64,000 nucleotides of DNA from Cedecea neteri NBRC 105707 = ATCC 33855 (GTDB lineage Bacteria > Pseudomonadota > Gammaproteobacteria > Enterobacterales > Enterobacteriaceae). The notes below the pieces were generated by a model that worked only from the letters and a program-made list of their open reading frames with translations, was not told where the DNA came from and ran no database searches. The translations under genes and the position numbers were made by a program. The stretch spans positions 43,478 to 107,477 of the forward strand of contig NZ_BCTL01000010.1 in NCBI RefSeq assembly GCF_001571265.1. The letters are read 5' to 3'. This document shows, one piece after another, positions 38,894-50,412 of this stretch. The first letter of the stretch is position 1, and every line of letters begins with the position of its first letter.

Positions 38894-39577
38894 TCAAGCG
38901 AGCGCCAGCTTTTCGCGGGCGTATTGTAGCGCTTTTTCAATCACTTGCTCAATACTCATACTGGTTGAATCCAGTACTAAAGCATCAGCAGCAGGCACTA
39001 ACGGCGCAACGGACCGATTACGGTCGCGATCGTCGCGTTCCTTTATCTCGGCCAAAAGGCGCTCAAAGTTAACACTAAAGCCCTTCTCCTGCAACTGTAG
39101 CATGCGCCTGTGGGCGCGCTCTTCAGAGGAGGCATCAAGGAAAATTTTCACCGGGGCGTCCGGGAATACAACGGTCCCCATATCCCTTCCATCGGCAATC
39201 AGACCCGGTGCTTCACGGAAAGCACGCTGGCGGCGCAGCAGGGCTTCCCGCACGCGAGGGAACGCCGCCACCTGAGAGGCAGCATTTGCCACTTCCTGAG
39301 TGCGGATTTCAGCGCTAACGTCTTCCCCTTCCAGGACCACTTCGAGATTACCATCGGTAGAAATAAACCGAACGTCCAGATGGGCAGCAAGAGGTACAAG
39401 TGCGTCTTCGGAAGCGACATCAACATGGTGATGCAGCGCAGCGAGCGCCAGGACGCGATAAATCGCACCAGAGTCCAGCAGATGCCACTGCAGCGCTTCG
39501 GCCATGGCCTTACAGAGCGTGCCTTTACCGGCGCCACTTGGGCCATCAATCGTTATTACCGGGGCGGATGCCGTCAT
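38894..39577 (-). CDS. cmk: Cmk, cytidylate kinase
   Basis: The 227-residue kinase phosphorylates CMP and dCMP to the diphosphates. The P-loop GPSGAGKGT is near the N-terminus. [20 protein letters not shown] and RAHRR are family motifs, and the CMP-binding insert follows [19 protein letters not shown] 39577 gives the family start [15 protein letters not shown]. An upstream frame extension was rejected. In E. coli the peptidase gene ycaL lies between aroA and cmk. Here that space is only 191 bp. Confidence 0.96.
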   Translation of the reverse strand: MTASAPVITIDGPSGAGKGTLCKAMAEALQWHLLDSGAIYRVLALAALHHHVDVASEDALVPLAAHLDVRFISTDGNLEVVLEGEDVSAEIRTQEVANAASQVAAFPRVREALLRRQRAFREAPGLIADGRDMGTVVFPDAPVKIFLDASSEERAHRRMLQLQEKGFSVNFERLLAEIKERDDRDRNRSVAPLVPAADALVLDSTSMSIEQVIEKALQYAREKLALA

Positions 39578-39730
39578 CGTTTTCTCCTCTATCGCTGGAT
39601 TCGCGGGTGGTAAACGCCGCGCATTATACGCCGCAACCGCCAGGACTGTTATCTTTCCGGGCAAATATCCTCGGGAATCAGGCTGAGTGTAGAAGAATTG
39701 CGCAACTGGCGTTGTAAGGAATCGTAGGGA

Positions 39731-39761
39731 GAAAGAAAAACCGCATCAGCGATGCGGTTTT
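39731..39761 (-). terminator. serC-aroA operon terminator
   Basis: On the minus strand AAAACCGCATC, loop GCT and GATGCGGTTTT are followed by TCTTTC, just beyond the aroA stop. Confidence 0.92.
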
Positions 39762-39768
39762 ACGAACA

Positions 39769-41055
39769 TTACGCAGGGGTACTGATGCGCGCTAACTGCT
39801 CGAAATAATCAGGGAAGGTTTTCGCAGTGCAGCCAGGATCAAGGATAGTCACTGGCGTATCGGATAACGCCACCAGCGAGAAACACATCGCCATACGATG
39901 GTCGTTATAGGTACCGATCTCAGCAAACGTCAGCTTAGCCGGAGGCGTAACGGTAATATAATCTTCGCCCTCTTCGACTTCTGCGCCCACTTTTCGGAGT
40001 TCAGTAGCCATCGCGCTAAGACGATCGGTCTCTTTTACTCGCCAGTTATAGATATTACGTAACGTGGTCGTGCCCTTAGCAAACAGCGCCGCTGTCGCGA
40101 TAGTCATTGCTGCATCCGGAATGTGGTTCATGTCCATATCGATAGCGTTTAGCTCACCACGTTCGCAGCTAATGAAGTCATCGCCCCAGGTTACTTTCGC
40201 GCCCATTTTCTCAAGCACATCAGCAAAGCGAATATCACCCTGCACGCTGTTACGCCCGATGCCGGTTACCTTAACCACACCGCCTTTAATTGCCCCTGCG
40301 GCCAGGAAGTAAGAGGCAGAGGACGCATCACCTTCTACCAGGTATGCCCCTGGAGATTGGTACTGCTGTGCGCCGCGAATCAGGAAGCTGCGATAGTCGC
40401 GGTTTTCAACTTCCACGCCGAAGGTTTTCATCAAATGCAGCGTGATATCGATATAAGGTTTGGAAACCAGCTCACCTTTAATGGTGATTTCAGTGTCATT
40501 TTCTGCCATAGGCGCGGTCATCAGCAACGCGGTCAGGAACTGGCTAGAGACGCTGCCGTCCACTTCAACCTTACCGCCACTAAAACCACCACGCAGACGC
40601 AGTGGCGGGTAATTTTCTTGCTCCAGGTACTCAATGTTCGCCCCGCCCTGGCGTAGCGCATCGACAAGATGGCCGATTGGACGCTCTTTCATACGCGGCT
40701 CGCCGGTCAGAACAATATTGTTACTACCGAGGCACAACGCCGCCGCCAGCGGACGCATAGCGGTGCCAGCATTGCCTAAAAAAAGCTCCAACTCACCTTG
40801 TGCCTGCAGAGGCCCGGCCACGCCGGTGACTTCACAACGGGTACGATCCGCCGAAAGCGTATAGCTCACGCCCAGCGCCTTCAGCGCGTTAAGCATATGG
40901 CGGACATCATCGCTATCCAGCAGATTGGTCAGCACCGTCGTGCCATTGGCCAGCGCGGCCAGTAGCAGCGCGCGGTTAGACACGCTTTTTGAACCCGGCA
41001 GATTAATAGTGCCGTCGACCAGCGCGATGGGTTGTAACGTCAGGGATTCCAGCAT
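39769..41055 (-). CDS. aroA: AroA, 5-enolpyruvylshikimate-3-phosphate synthase
   Basis: The 428-residue enzyme condenses shikimate-3-phosphate with phosphoenolpyruvate in the shikimate pathway and is the target of glyphosate. [17 protein letters not shown] and [17 protein letters not shown] are the two diagnostic signatures. The glycine and alanine of LGNAGTA that govern glyphosate sensitivity are the wild-type residues. One residue longer than E. coli at the start (MLESL versus MESL). Second gene of serC-aroA, with an attenuator-like hairpin upstream. Confidence 0.97.
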   Translation of the reverse strand: MLESLTLQPIALVDGTINLPGSKSVSNRALLLAALANGTTVLTNLLDSDDVRHMLNALKALGVSYTLSADRTRCEVTGVAGPLQAQGELELFLGNAGTAMRPLAAALCLGSNNIVLTGEPRMKERPIGHLVDALRQGGANIEYLEQENYPPLRLRGGFSGGKVEVDGSVSSQFLTALLMTAPMAENDTEITIKGELVSKPYIDITLHLMKTFGVEVENRDYRSFLIRGAQQYQSPGAYLVEGDASSASYFLAAGAIKGGVVKVTGIGRNSVQGDIRFADVLEKMGAKVTWGDDFISCERGELNAIDMDMNHIPDAAMTIATAALFAKGTTTLRNIYNWRVKETDRLSAMATELRKVGAEVEEGEDYITVTPPAKLTFAEIGTYNDHRMAMCFSLVALSDTPVTILDPGCTAKTFPDYFEQLARISTPA

Positions 41056-41083
41056 GGGAAAAATACTCTCAACTCAAACAGAA

Positions 41084-41110
41084 TAAAAACCCCGCAGACG
41101 GGCCGCGGGG
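41084..41110 (-). terminator. Attenuator-like hairpin between serC and aroA
   Basis: On the minus strand CCCCGC, a 9-nt loop and GCGGGG are followed by TTTTTATT, all inside the 74-bp serC-aroA gap. It could lower aroA expression relative to serC. The E. coli operon is known to have partial termination in this gap. Confidence 0.75.
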
Positions 41111-41129
41111 CGAAGTGCTAATACATTAA

Positions 41130-42215
41130 TTAACCGTGGCGACGCTCGAAGTCCACCATGAAATCAGTCAACGCTTTGACGCCATCGAGCGGCATCGCGT
41201 TGTAAATCGAGGCGCGCATGCCACCGACAACACGGTGACCTTTTAGAGAATGCAGACCTGCCGCAAAGGACTCTTCGAGGAACACTTTATCCAGCGCGCT
41301 ATCCGCCAGCTGGAACGGCACGTTCATCCGCGAACGGTTAGAAGCAGCTACGTCATTACGATAGAAATCGCTGTTATCAATCACGCCGTACAGCAACTCG
41401 GCCTTGGCCTGGTTGATACGATCCATCGAGGCAACGCCGCCCTGCTCTTTCAGCCACTTAAAGACCAGGCCCGCCAGATACCAGGCAAAAGTTGGCGGTG
41501 TGTTAAACATTGAGTCGTTATCGTTCAGCACGGTGTAATCGATAATCGACGGACATGCTTTATGCGCCTTGCCCAGCAGGTCTTCACGAACAACGACCAG
41601 CGTCAGGCCAGCCGGACCAATGTTTTTCTGCGCACCGGCATAAATCACGCCGAAGCGGCTGACGTCGATAGGGCGAGAAAGAATGGTTGAAGAGAAATCC
41701 GCGGCAACGACGGTATCGCCAAAATCAGGCGTTTCGTCGATGGAAATACCGTCGATGGTCTCATTCGGGCAGTAGTGTAGAAACGCGCTGTTATCAGACA
41801 CCTGCCATTCACTCATCGGCTTGATAGCCCGTTTACCGTCCACGGTGATTTTCACGTCATGGGCAACAGGCTGGCAGTATTTTTTCGCTTCTTTTATTGC
41901 GCTATTCGCCCAGTAGCCGCCGTCAATGTAGTCGGCCGTAGTTTTGTCACCGAGGATATTCAGCGGTACGCCCGCAAACTGGCCGCGCCCACCGCCGTGG
42001 CAGAATAAAACTTTATAGTTGGAGGGGATTTGCAGCAGATCGCGAAAATCTTTTTCCGCCTCTTCAGCGACCTGGATAAACTCTTTACCACGGTGGCTAA
42101 TTTCCATTACGGAGGTGCCCAGACCGTGCCAGTCGCACAGTTCCTGTTGTGCACGACGAAGTACTTCAGCCGGCAGCATCGCCGGACCAGAACTAAAATT
42201 GTATACCTGTGTCAT
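41130..42215 (-). CDS. serC: SerC, phosphoserine/phosphohydroxythreonine aminotransferase
   Basis: The 361-residue PLP enzyme serves both serine synthesis (3-phosphohydroxypyruvate to phosphoserine) and pyridoxal phosphate synthesis. [14 protein letters not shown] is the N-terminal signature, and [17 protein letters not shown] holds the PLP lysine. Full length. It heads serC-aroA. A perfect CRP core lies about 100 bp upstream. In E. coli this promoter is controlled antagonistically by Lrp and CRP. The K-12 gene ycaP, which lies between ycaO and serC, is absent here. Confidence 0.97.
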   Translation of the reverse strand: MTQVYNFSSGPAMLPAEVLRRAQQELCDWHGLGTSVMEISHRGKEFIQVAEEAEKDFRDLLQIPSNYKVLFCHGGGRGQFAGVPLNILGDKTTADYIDGGYWANSAIKEAKKYCQPVAHDVKITVDGKRAIKPMSEWQVSDNSAFLHYCPNETIDGISIDETPDFGDTVVAADFSSTILSRPIDVSRFGVIYAGAQKNIGPAGLTLVVVREDLLGKAHKACPSIIDYTVLNDNDSMFNTPPTFAWYLAGLVFKWLKEQGGVASMDRINQAKAELLYGVIDNSDFYRNDVAASNRSRMNVPFQLADSALDKVFLEESFAAGLHSLKGHRVVGGMRASIYNAMPLDGVKALTDFMVDFERRHG

Positions 42216-42552
42216 TTCCCCTCACCACGCCTCGAGCAATAAGTTTTTATTACATTATCGGTTTTATCATTCAGCGGCGCAGTGTTGCAATGGTTAATCC
42301 CGCGCGGGTGACCAATGTGAGCAAAATCACACAACATAATCTTCCGGCAAGAGAAAAAACTGCCCGATTTCCGACGCTAAGGCAATGTGGCGAACATGCC
42401 CATGGCTGCTCGTCATTTGGCTACCATAACAGTGGGTTACTGTAAGCAGACATAGCCTGTTATGCTAACGTCGCCTGCACCTGGCGGAAGATAGCGTCTG
42501 CCCGGTAAAACCCGTATCATTGCGCGTTTTGCGTACCATTAAAGTGAACCCC
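42216..42552. promoter_or_regulatory. serC-ycaO divergent intergenic region
   Basis: These 337 bp contain the CRP site and, presumably, both promoters. No open frame of interest and no remnant of ycaP is evident. I cannot assign -10/-35 elements with confidence. Confidence 0.5.
42316..42331. promoter_or_regulatory. CRP site in the serC-ycaO divergent region
   Basis: TGTGAGCAAAATCACA is an exact TGTGA-N6-TCACA CRP core. It lies about 100 bp upstream of serC and about 220 bp upstream of ycaO. The E. coli serC promoter is a known CRP target. Confidence 0.82.
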
Positions 42553-44316
42553 ATGACTCAGACATTTATCCCTGGCAAAGATGCCGCCCTGGAAGACTCC
42601 ATCGCTCGCTTCCAGCAAAAGCTGACCGACCTCGGTTTTAACATCGAAGAAGCCTCCTGGCTTAACCCGGTACCGAACGTTTGGTCGGTGCATATTCGCG
42701 ACAAAGACAGCGCCCTGTGCTTCACCAACGGTAAAGGCGCGACCAAAAAAGCGGCGCTGGCATCCGCGCTGGGTGAATATTTTGAACGTCTGTCAACCAA
42801 CTACTTCTTCGCTGACTTCTGGCTGGGCGATACGATCGCAAACGGCCCGTTCGTGCATTACCCGAATGAGAAGTGGTTCCCGCTGCCGGAAGATGACCAA
42901 CTGCCAGAAGGCATCCTTGACGATCGTCTGCGTGCTTTCTACGACCCGGAAAATGAAGTCGGCGCCGGGATGCTGATCGATCTGCAGTCCGGGAACGACG
43001 AGCGCGGTATTTGCGCTCTGCCGTTCACACGCCAGTCAGACCTGCAGACCGTTTATATCCCGATGAACATCATTGGTAACCTGTATGTTTCCAACGGCAT
43101 GTCCGCGGGCAACACGGCGAATGAAGCTCGCGTCCAGGGTCTCTCCGAAGTCTTTGAGCGTCATATTAAGAACCGCATTATTGCGGAAAGCATCAGCCTG
43201 CCAGAGATCCCTCAGGATGTACTGGCTCGCTATCCTGGTGTCGTGGAGTCCATTAAAACGCTTGAAGCTGAAGGCTTCCCTATTTTTGCATACGATGGTT
43301 CTCTGGGCGGTAAGTACCCGGTTATCTGCGTCGTACTGTTCAACCCGGCCAACGGAACCTGTTTCGCATCCTTCGGCGCACACCCTGATTTTGGCGTAGC
43401 GCTGGAACGTACAGTCACCGAGCTGCTCCAGGGGCGCGGTCTGAAAGATCTGGATGTGTTTACGCCTCCAACCTTTGATGATGAAGAAGTCGCTGAGCAC
43501 GCGAATCTGGAAACTCACTTCATCGATTCCAGCGGCCTGATTTCCTGGGATATGTTCAAGCAGGATGCAGATTACCCGTTTGCTGACTGGAGCTTCGCAA
43601 GCACAACAGAAGAAGAGTTCGCTACGCTGATGGCCATCTTCAAGTCTGAAGATAAAGAAGTGTACATCGCCGATTACGAACATTTGGACGTCTACGCCTG
43701 CCGTATTATCGTCCCGGGCATGTCTGATATTTACCCTGCCGACGACCTGCTGCTGGCAAATAACAGCATGGGCAGCCACCTGCGTGAAACTATTCTTGCT
43801 CTGCCGGACAGCGAATGGGAGCAGCAGGACTACCTGGATCTGATTTCCCAGTTGGACGACGAAGGCCATGATGACTTCACCCGCGTGCGTGAATTGCTGG
43901 GTCTGGCAACCGGGAAAGATAACGGCTGGTACACGCTGCGCATTGGCGAACTGAAAGCCATGCTGGCCCTTGCTGGTGGCGATCTTGAGCAGGCGCTAAT
44001 CTGGACCGAATGGACTATGGAGTTCAACGCCTCTATCTTTAGCCCGGAGCGTGCCAACTACTACCGCTGCCTGCAAACTCTGCTTCTGCTGTCTCAGGAA
44101 GAAGAGCGCGAGCCTCTGCAATACCTGAACGCGTTTGTGCGGATGTTCGGGGCTGAAGCGGTAGATGCCGCCAGCGCGGCGATGAGCGGTGAAGCCGCCT
44201 TCTATGGGCTGCAGCCAGTGGATAAAGATCTGAAAGCTTTCCCGGCACATCAGGCTCTGTTGGCCGCGTACGAAAAATTACAGCGTGCCAAAGCCAAATA
44301 TTGGCAGGTAAAGTGA
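42553..44316 (+). CDS. ycaO: YcaO, ATP-dependent amide-activating YcaO-domain protein
   Basis: This 587-residue protein is the founding member of the YcaO family, whose members phosphorylate peptide amide backbones, for example in azoline synthesis. SALGEYFERLSTNYF and GLSEVFERHIKNRI carry the conserved glutamates that bind Mg-ATP, and the C-terminal third is a TPR-like helical region. In E. coli, YcaO affects RimO-dependent methylthiolation of ribosomal protein S12. No precursor peptide or partner dehydrogenase/cyclase gene lies nearby. I chose ATG 42553 as the family start MTQTFIPGKDAAL. An in-frame start 11 codons upstream exists. The gene ends in a strong terminator before focA. Confidence 0.95.
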   Translation: MTQTFIPGKDAALEDSIARFQQKLTDLGFNIEEASWLNPVPNVWSVHIRDKDSALCFTNGKGATKKAALASALGEYFERLSTNYFFADFWLGDTIANGPFVHYPNEKWFPLPEDDQLPEGILDDRLRAFYDPENEVGAGMLIDLQSGNDERGICALPFTRQSDLQTVYIPMNIIGNLYVSNGMSAGNTANEARVQGLSEVFERHIKNRIIAESISLPEIPQDVLARYPGVVESIKTLEAEGFPIFAYDGSLGGKYPVICVVLFNPANGTCFASFGAHPDFGVALERTVTELLQGRGLKDLDVFTPPTFDDEEVAEHANLETHFIDSSGLISWDMFKQDADYPFADWSFASTTEEEFATLMAIFKSEDKEVYIADYEHLDVYACRIIVPGMSDIYPADDLLLANNSMGSHLRETILALPDSEWEQQDYLDLISQLDDEGHDDFTRVRELLGLATGKDNGWYTLRIGELKAMLALAGGDLEQALIWTEWTMEFNASIFSPERANYYRCLQTLLLLSQEEEREPLQYLNAFVRMFGAEAVDAASAAMSGEAAFYGLQPVDKDLKAFPAHQALLAAYEKLQRAKAKYWQVK

Positions 44317-44366
44317 TTTACTGACAACTTCCAGGTGCGTGCTGCACCGGGTCTGAGCTATATTAC

Positions 44367-44390
44367 GGGGCGCCTTTTGCGCCCCTTTTT
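44367..44390 (+). terminator. ycaO terminator
   Basis: GGGGCGC, CTTTT and GCGCCCC are followed by TTTTT, about 50 bp after the ycaO stop. Confidence 0.93.
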
Positions 44391-44717
44391 ATTATTGCAA
44401 CAATAATAATTTATTATGTAATTTTTTGGTTAATTTTGGGTGAATGGTTATTTTTTGATAGCGGCAACAATGTTATCAAAATATAAAAATACCCCATTAT
44501 AATTAACCAATTTCGTGTGAGGGGAAAGCTGAATTCAATTTTAATTATAATTATTAAAATTTATTTTTTCATTTAAAATCAAAATATTATGGTGAAAAAC
44601 TGGCAAAAGCCTACTTTTTCAGTGCCTATTAGCTTGGCGAGATATGATCCACATCAAATTTTACTCTATAATGCTTTGTTAGTATCTCCTCGCCGAATTA
44701 AATAAGAGAGAGTTAGT
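44391..44717 (+). promoter_or_regulatory. focA-pfl regulatory region
   Basis: A very AT-rich 327-bp region upstream of focA. ATGATCCACATCAA (44644-44657) matches the FNR site TTGAT-N4-ATCAA with one mismatch. With TAGTAT (44680-44685) as -10, the start falls near 44692 and the FNR site is centred at -41.5, a class II position. A stronger-looking TATAAT (44667-44672) is an alternative -10. Further upstream, TTTTGATA (44453-44460) and TATCAAAA (44474-44481) form an 8-bp inverted repeat with a 13-bp spacer. ArcA and IHF sites, known in E. coli, cannot be placed reliably by eye. Confidence 0.65.
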
Positions 44718-45575
44718 GTGAAAGCTGACAACCCTTTTGATCTAGTACTTCCACCAGCGATGGCAAAAATTGCCGAAGATGCTGGCGTCTATAAAGCAAC
44801 AAAACAACCGCTAACGACCTTTTACTTAGCGATTACCGCTGGCGTCTTCATTTCGATTGCCTTCGTGTTCTACATCACCGCCACAACCGGCACATCCGCT
44901 ATTCCTTTTGGAATTGCCAAACTGATTGGCGGCACATGCTTCTCACTGGGTTTAATTCTTTGTGTTATCTGCGGTGCTGACCTTTTCACCTCCACTGTGC
45001 TTATTGTCGTTGCCAAAGCCAGCGGTCGTATCACTTGGGGCCAGCTGCTACGTAACTGGGCTAACGTCTATATCGGTAACCTGATCGGCGCCCTGCTCTT
45101 TGTGTTGCTGATCTGGCTGTCCGGCATGTATATGACCGCCAATGGCGCATGGGGCCTGAATGTCCTGCAAACCGCCGACCATAAAATGCACCACACATTT
45201 GTTGAGGCCGTCTGCCTTGGCATTCTGGCAAACCTGATGGTGTGTCTCGCCGTCTGGATGAGCTACTCCGGCCGCAGCCTGATGGACAAAATGTTTGCTA
45301 TGATCCTTCCGGTTGCCATGTTTGTTGCCAGCGGCTTTGAGCACAGCATCGCAAATATGTTCATGATCCCGATGGCTATCGTGGTTCGTGACTTTGCCAG
45401 CCCGGAATTCTGGACCGCCGTAGGGTCTTCTCCGGAAAGTTTCTCGCATCTGACCGTGCTGAACTTCATCACCGATAACCTGATTCCAGTTACCATCGGA
45501 AACATCATCGGCGGGGGTTTACTGGTTGGGTTGACATACTGGGTAATTTATCTGCGCGGTGGCGACAAGCACTAA
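44718..45575 (+). CDS. focA: FocA, bidirectional formate channel
   Basis: The 285-residue pentameric inner-membrane channel exports or imports formate made by PflB. Six membrane helices are visible. The family signature SLGLILCVICGADLFTS and the EAVCLGILANLMVCLAVW stretch line the pore. The pore-gating histidine equivalent to H209 is in SGFEHSIANMF. The start is GTG, as AGAGAGTTAGTGTGAAAGC offers no better ATG and the family begins MKADNPFDL. It is followed after 51 bp by pflB in the conserved focA-pflB operon. Confidence 0.97.
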   Translation: MKADNPFDLVLPPAMAKIAEDAGVYKATKQPLTTFYLAITAGVFISIAFVFYITATTGTSAIPFGIAKLIGGTCFSLGLILCVICGADLFTSTVLIVVAKASGRITWGQLLRNWANVYIGNLIGALLFVLLIWLSGMYMTANGAWGLNVLQTADHKMHHTFVEAVCLGILANLMVCLAVWMSYSGRSLMDKMFAMILPVAMFVASGFEHSIANMFMIPMAIVVRDFASPEFWTAVGSSPESFSHLTVLNFITDNLIPVTIGNIIGGGLLVGLTYWVIYLRGGDKH

Positions 45576-45626
45576 GCCAAGCCAGTACGCAGGTTTAAGA
45601 ACTCCACATTAGAAGGTAGGTGTTAC

Positions 45627-47909
<2,283 letters not shown>

Positions 47910-47940
47910 TTCCTTGTTAGACTGAAGAAGCGTACTATAT

Positions 47941-47967
47941 AAAGGCTCCACTCCCGTGGGGCCTTTT
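47941..47967 (+). terminator. pflB terminator
   Basis: AAAGGC-T-CCAC, TCCC and GTGG-G-GCCTTTTT form a stem with one T-G wobble, followed by T's, between pflB and pflA. pflA therefore probably has its own promoter or depends on read-through. Confidence 0.85.
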
Positions 47968-48103
47968 TACTCACCTCCCTACCCTCAGCCTGCTTTGCCA
48001 GCTATCTATACTCTGGGTATCTGTCAAAACAGACTTAACACAGCCGGCTTGAGCTGTGCACGACACAGGCCCTGGACGGGCCACATCTGGAGAGATCACC
48101 GCA

Positions 48104-48844
48104 ATGTCAGCAATCGGACGAATTCACTCTTTTGAATCCTGCGGTACCGTGGACGGCCCCGGTATCCGCTTTATCACCTTCTTTCAGGGCTGCCTGATGC
48201 GCTGCCTGTACTGTCACAATCGCGACACCTGGGATACTCACGGTGGCAAAGAAGTGACGGTGGAAGATCTGATGAAAGAAGTTGTCACCTATCGCCACTT
48301 TATGAACGCTTCCGGCGGCGGCGTCACCGCGTCCGGCGGAGAGGCAATCCTGCAGGCCGAGTTTGTTCGTGACTGGTTCCGTGCCTGTCATAAAGAAGGG
48401 ATTCATACCTGCCTGGATACCAACGGCTTTGTTCGCCGTTACGATCCGGTGATTGATGAGCTGCTGGAGGTCACTGACCTGGTGATGCTCGATCTCAAGC
48501 AGATGAACGACGAAATCCACCAAAACCTGGTGGGCGTTTCAAACCATCGCACGCTTGAATTTGCTCAATATCTGTCTAAAAAAGACATTAAAGTATGGAT
48601 CCGCTACGTGGTCGTACCGGGCTGGTCTGACGATGATGATTCCGCGCATCGCCTGGGCGAGTTCACCCGCGATATGGGGAATGTTGAAAAAATAGAACTG
48701 CTGCCGTATCACGAATTGGGCAAACACAAGTGGGTGGCGATGGGCGAAGAATACAAGCTGGATGGCGTTCATCCGCCGAAGAAAGAAACGATGGAGCGGG
48801 TGAAAGGTATTCTGGAGCAGTACGGTCATAAAGTGATGTACTGA
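48104..48844 (+). CDS. pflA: PflA, pyruvate formate-lyase activating enzyme
   Basis: The 246-residue radical SAM enzyme abstracts the hydrogen from the PflB glycine. The 4Fe-4S motif [10 protein letters not shown] (CxxxCxxC) follows the conserved [23 protein letters not shown] is the SAM-binding GGE region. I chose ATG 48104 ([12 protein letters not shown]), which gives the E. coli length. The frame is open 16 codons upstream without a better start. A strong hairpin terminator follows. In K-12 ycaK-ycaN-ycaM come next, and none is present here. Confidence 0.97.
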   Translation: MSAIGRIHSFESCGTVDGPGIRFITFFQGCLMRCLYCHNRDTWDTHGGKEVTVEDLMKEVVTYRHFMNASGGGVTASGGEAILQAEFVRDWFRACHKEGIHTCLDTNGFVRRYDPVIDELLEVTDLVMLDLKQMNDEIHQNLVGVSNHRTLEFAQYLSKKDIKVWIRYVVVPGWSDDDDSAHRLGEFTRDMGNVEKIELLPYHELGKHKWVAMGEEYKLDGVHPPKKETMERVKGILEQYGHKVMY

Positions 48845-48852
48845 TCCGAAAA

Positions 48853-48885
48853 CGTGCTCCCTCTGTGGGAGCACGAATATTTTCC
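48853..48885 (+). terminator. pflA terminator
   Basis: CGTGCTCCC, TCTGT and GGGAGCACG are followed by AATATTTTCC, 8 bp after the pflA stop. Confidence 0.85.
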
Positions 48886-48967
48886 TTTCGCCCCGATCAC
48901 GCCTCTCTGCAGGACTCAAAAATTCAAACGCTTCAGGTGCGAGAAGATCGCAGACTCAATACGCTGA

Positions 48968-50116
48968 TTAAGCGTGAGCCACCGGCCCAGGATGATGCCC
49001 CGCCTTCCGCAGCAGCATCATCAGGTAAACAAATGACACCGCAGCCATCATGATAAACAGCACGTTATCCGAGTAGTTCTGCATCAGCAGCGCGGTGATC
49101 GTGGGCCCAATCAGGCTGCCGATGGTGTAGCTCAGCAGCAGCGCCTGATTCATCGCCACCAGTTGATGGCGCTCAATTCTTTCACAAGCCCAGGCCATCG
49201 CAACCGGGTAAAGCGTGAAACCGAAAGCTCCCAGCACAAATAGCGCAGGCCCCATTGCGGCATTGCTGAGCATGGCCAGACAGCCGAGGATCACCACAAA
49301 GACCTGAACGCGCAGCACCAGCAGGCGACCGTATTTATCCGCCAGACGCCCCATCGGCCACTGACCAACAATGCCAGCACTGATCATCAGCGCCATCCAA
49401 AAGCCAATGCCGGAGTCACTCACGCCCTGATGGTTCAAATACAATGGCATCAGGCCGTACAGCGAGCCGAGTACAATGCCGGACATAATGCAGCCATTCA
49501 CACCCAGCCGAGCCTGGCGCAGACGCAGCATTGGCCAGACCGGAGTGTTATCCCGATGTTCATCCCCATCGCTGACGATATGCGCAAACAGCAGCGGCAG
49601 GATAGCGGCCAGCACCAGCGCGGTAGCCCACGGTAGAACGCTCATCAGTTCAGTAGAAAGTTTGCTGACCATCAGTTGACCGACCACCATCCCGATGTAG
49701 TAAACGGTCATATAAGCCGCCAGAAGACGGCCACGGTTGCGGGAAGTCCCGCTGCACATCAGCGCGCTTTCAACCACAACCCAAATCATTGCACAGCCCA
49801 CACCGGCCACAAAACGCCAGACCATCCAGCTCCAGAAACCGACCATCAGCCCCAGGCCAACACAGCCCACGGCAAAGATAATAGAGGCAAAATAGTAGCT
49901 GCGGTTAAACCCGTGACGCTTAATCACCCATCCGGTAATCAATGTCCCGACCAGGTTGCCGGTAAAGTAGGCGGAGCCCACCATCCCAACCTGCCAGGTA
50001 GGAAGATTATCGTGAGCCAGCCAAAGCGGGACGAGCGTGTTTAAAACCGCCATCGCCAGAGTCAGCAGCAAAAGCCCGCAAAGCAGGAGCAATACGGGAC
50101 GGGTATAGGTGGTCAT
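48968..50116 (-). CDS. ycaD: YcaD, major facilitator superfamily transporter
   Basis: The 382-residue inner-membrane protein has twelve predicted helices and MFS signatures: [14 protein letters not shown] between helices 2 and 3, and [15 protein letters not shown] in the matching loop of the second half. It is an orthologue of E. coli YcaD, whose substrate is unknown. I chose ATG 50116 ([12 protein letters not shown]), three codons inside the longest frame, as the family start. It lies downstream of dmsC on the same strand but beyond a terminator. K-12 ycaC, which separates them there, is missing. Confidence 0.92.
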   Translation of the reverse strand: MTTYTRPVLLLLCGLLLLTLAMAVLNTLVPLWLAHDNLPTWQVGMVGSAYFTGNLVGTLITGWVIKRHGFNRSYYFASIIFAVGCVGLGLMVGFWSWMVWRFVAGVGCAMIWVVVESALMCSGTSRNRGRLLAAYMTVYYIGMVVGQLMVSKLSTELMSVLPWATALVLAAILPLLFAHIVSDGDEHRDNTPVWPMLRLRQARLGVNGCIMSGIVLGSLYGLMPLYLNHQGVSDSGIGFWMALMISAGIVGQWPMGRLADKYGRLLVLRVQVFVVILGCLAMLSNAAMGPALFVLGAFGFTLYPVAMAWACERIERHQLVAMNQALLLSYTIGSLIGPTITALLMQNYSDNVLFIMMAAVSFVYLMMLLRKAGHHPGPVAHA

Positions 50117-50412
50117 GGGTATCAAACCGTGAGGAAATCAGGAAATTTGTGCGCATCATGCCACCGGCAAATTGATTGTCAATCCAGCAATAATGGGGGG
50201 TGAGAGGGGTTTTGACGGGAACGATTTGAAAAACTTATCCTGCTAATAAGTGACCGGGGTCACGTAAATTGTATCTCACTGTTTTTGATGCGATATAGCG
50301 AAAAGCAGGCCAAAATAAGCAATGAAAAATTTCATGGATATTCAGGTGAGATTTTCTTATCTGAAAGCATGAAAAAGCGCGCCCGCAGACGCGCTTATAA
50401 CTCGATGAAATG
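50117..50412 (-). promoter_or_regulatory. ycaD upstream region with CRP-like palindrome
   Basis: This gap between dmsC and ycaD holds the dmsC terminator and GTGACCGGGGTCAC (50250-50263), which fits the CRP core GTGA-N6-TCAC exactly but lacks the outer T and A. It sits about 135 bp upstream of ycaD. No trace of ycaC is recognisable. Confidence 0.45.
50371..50396 (-). terminator. dmsABC terminator
   Basis: On the minus strand AAGCGCG, an 8-nt loop and CGCGCTT are followed by TTTCATGC, about 17 bp after the dmsC stop. Confidence 0.82.
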
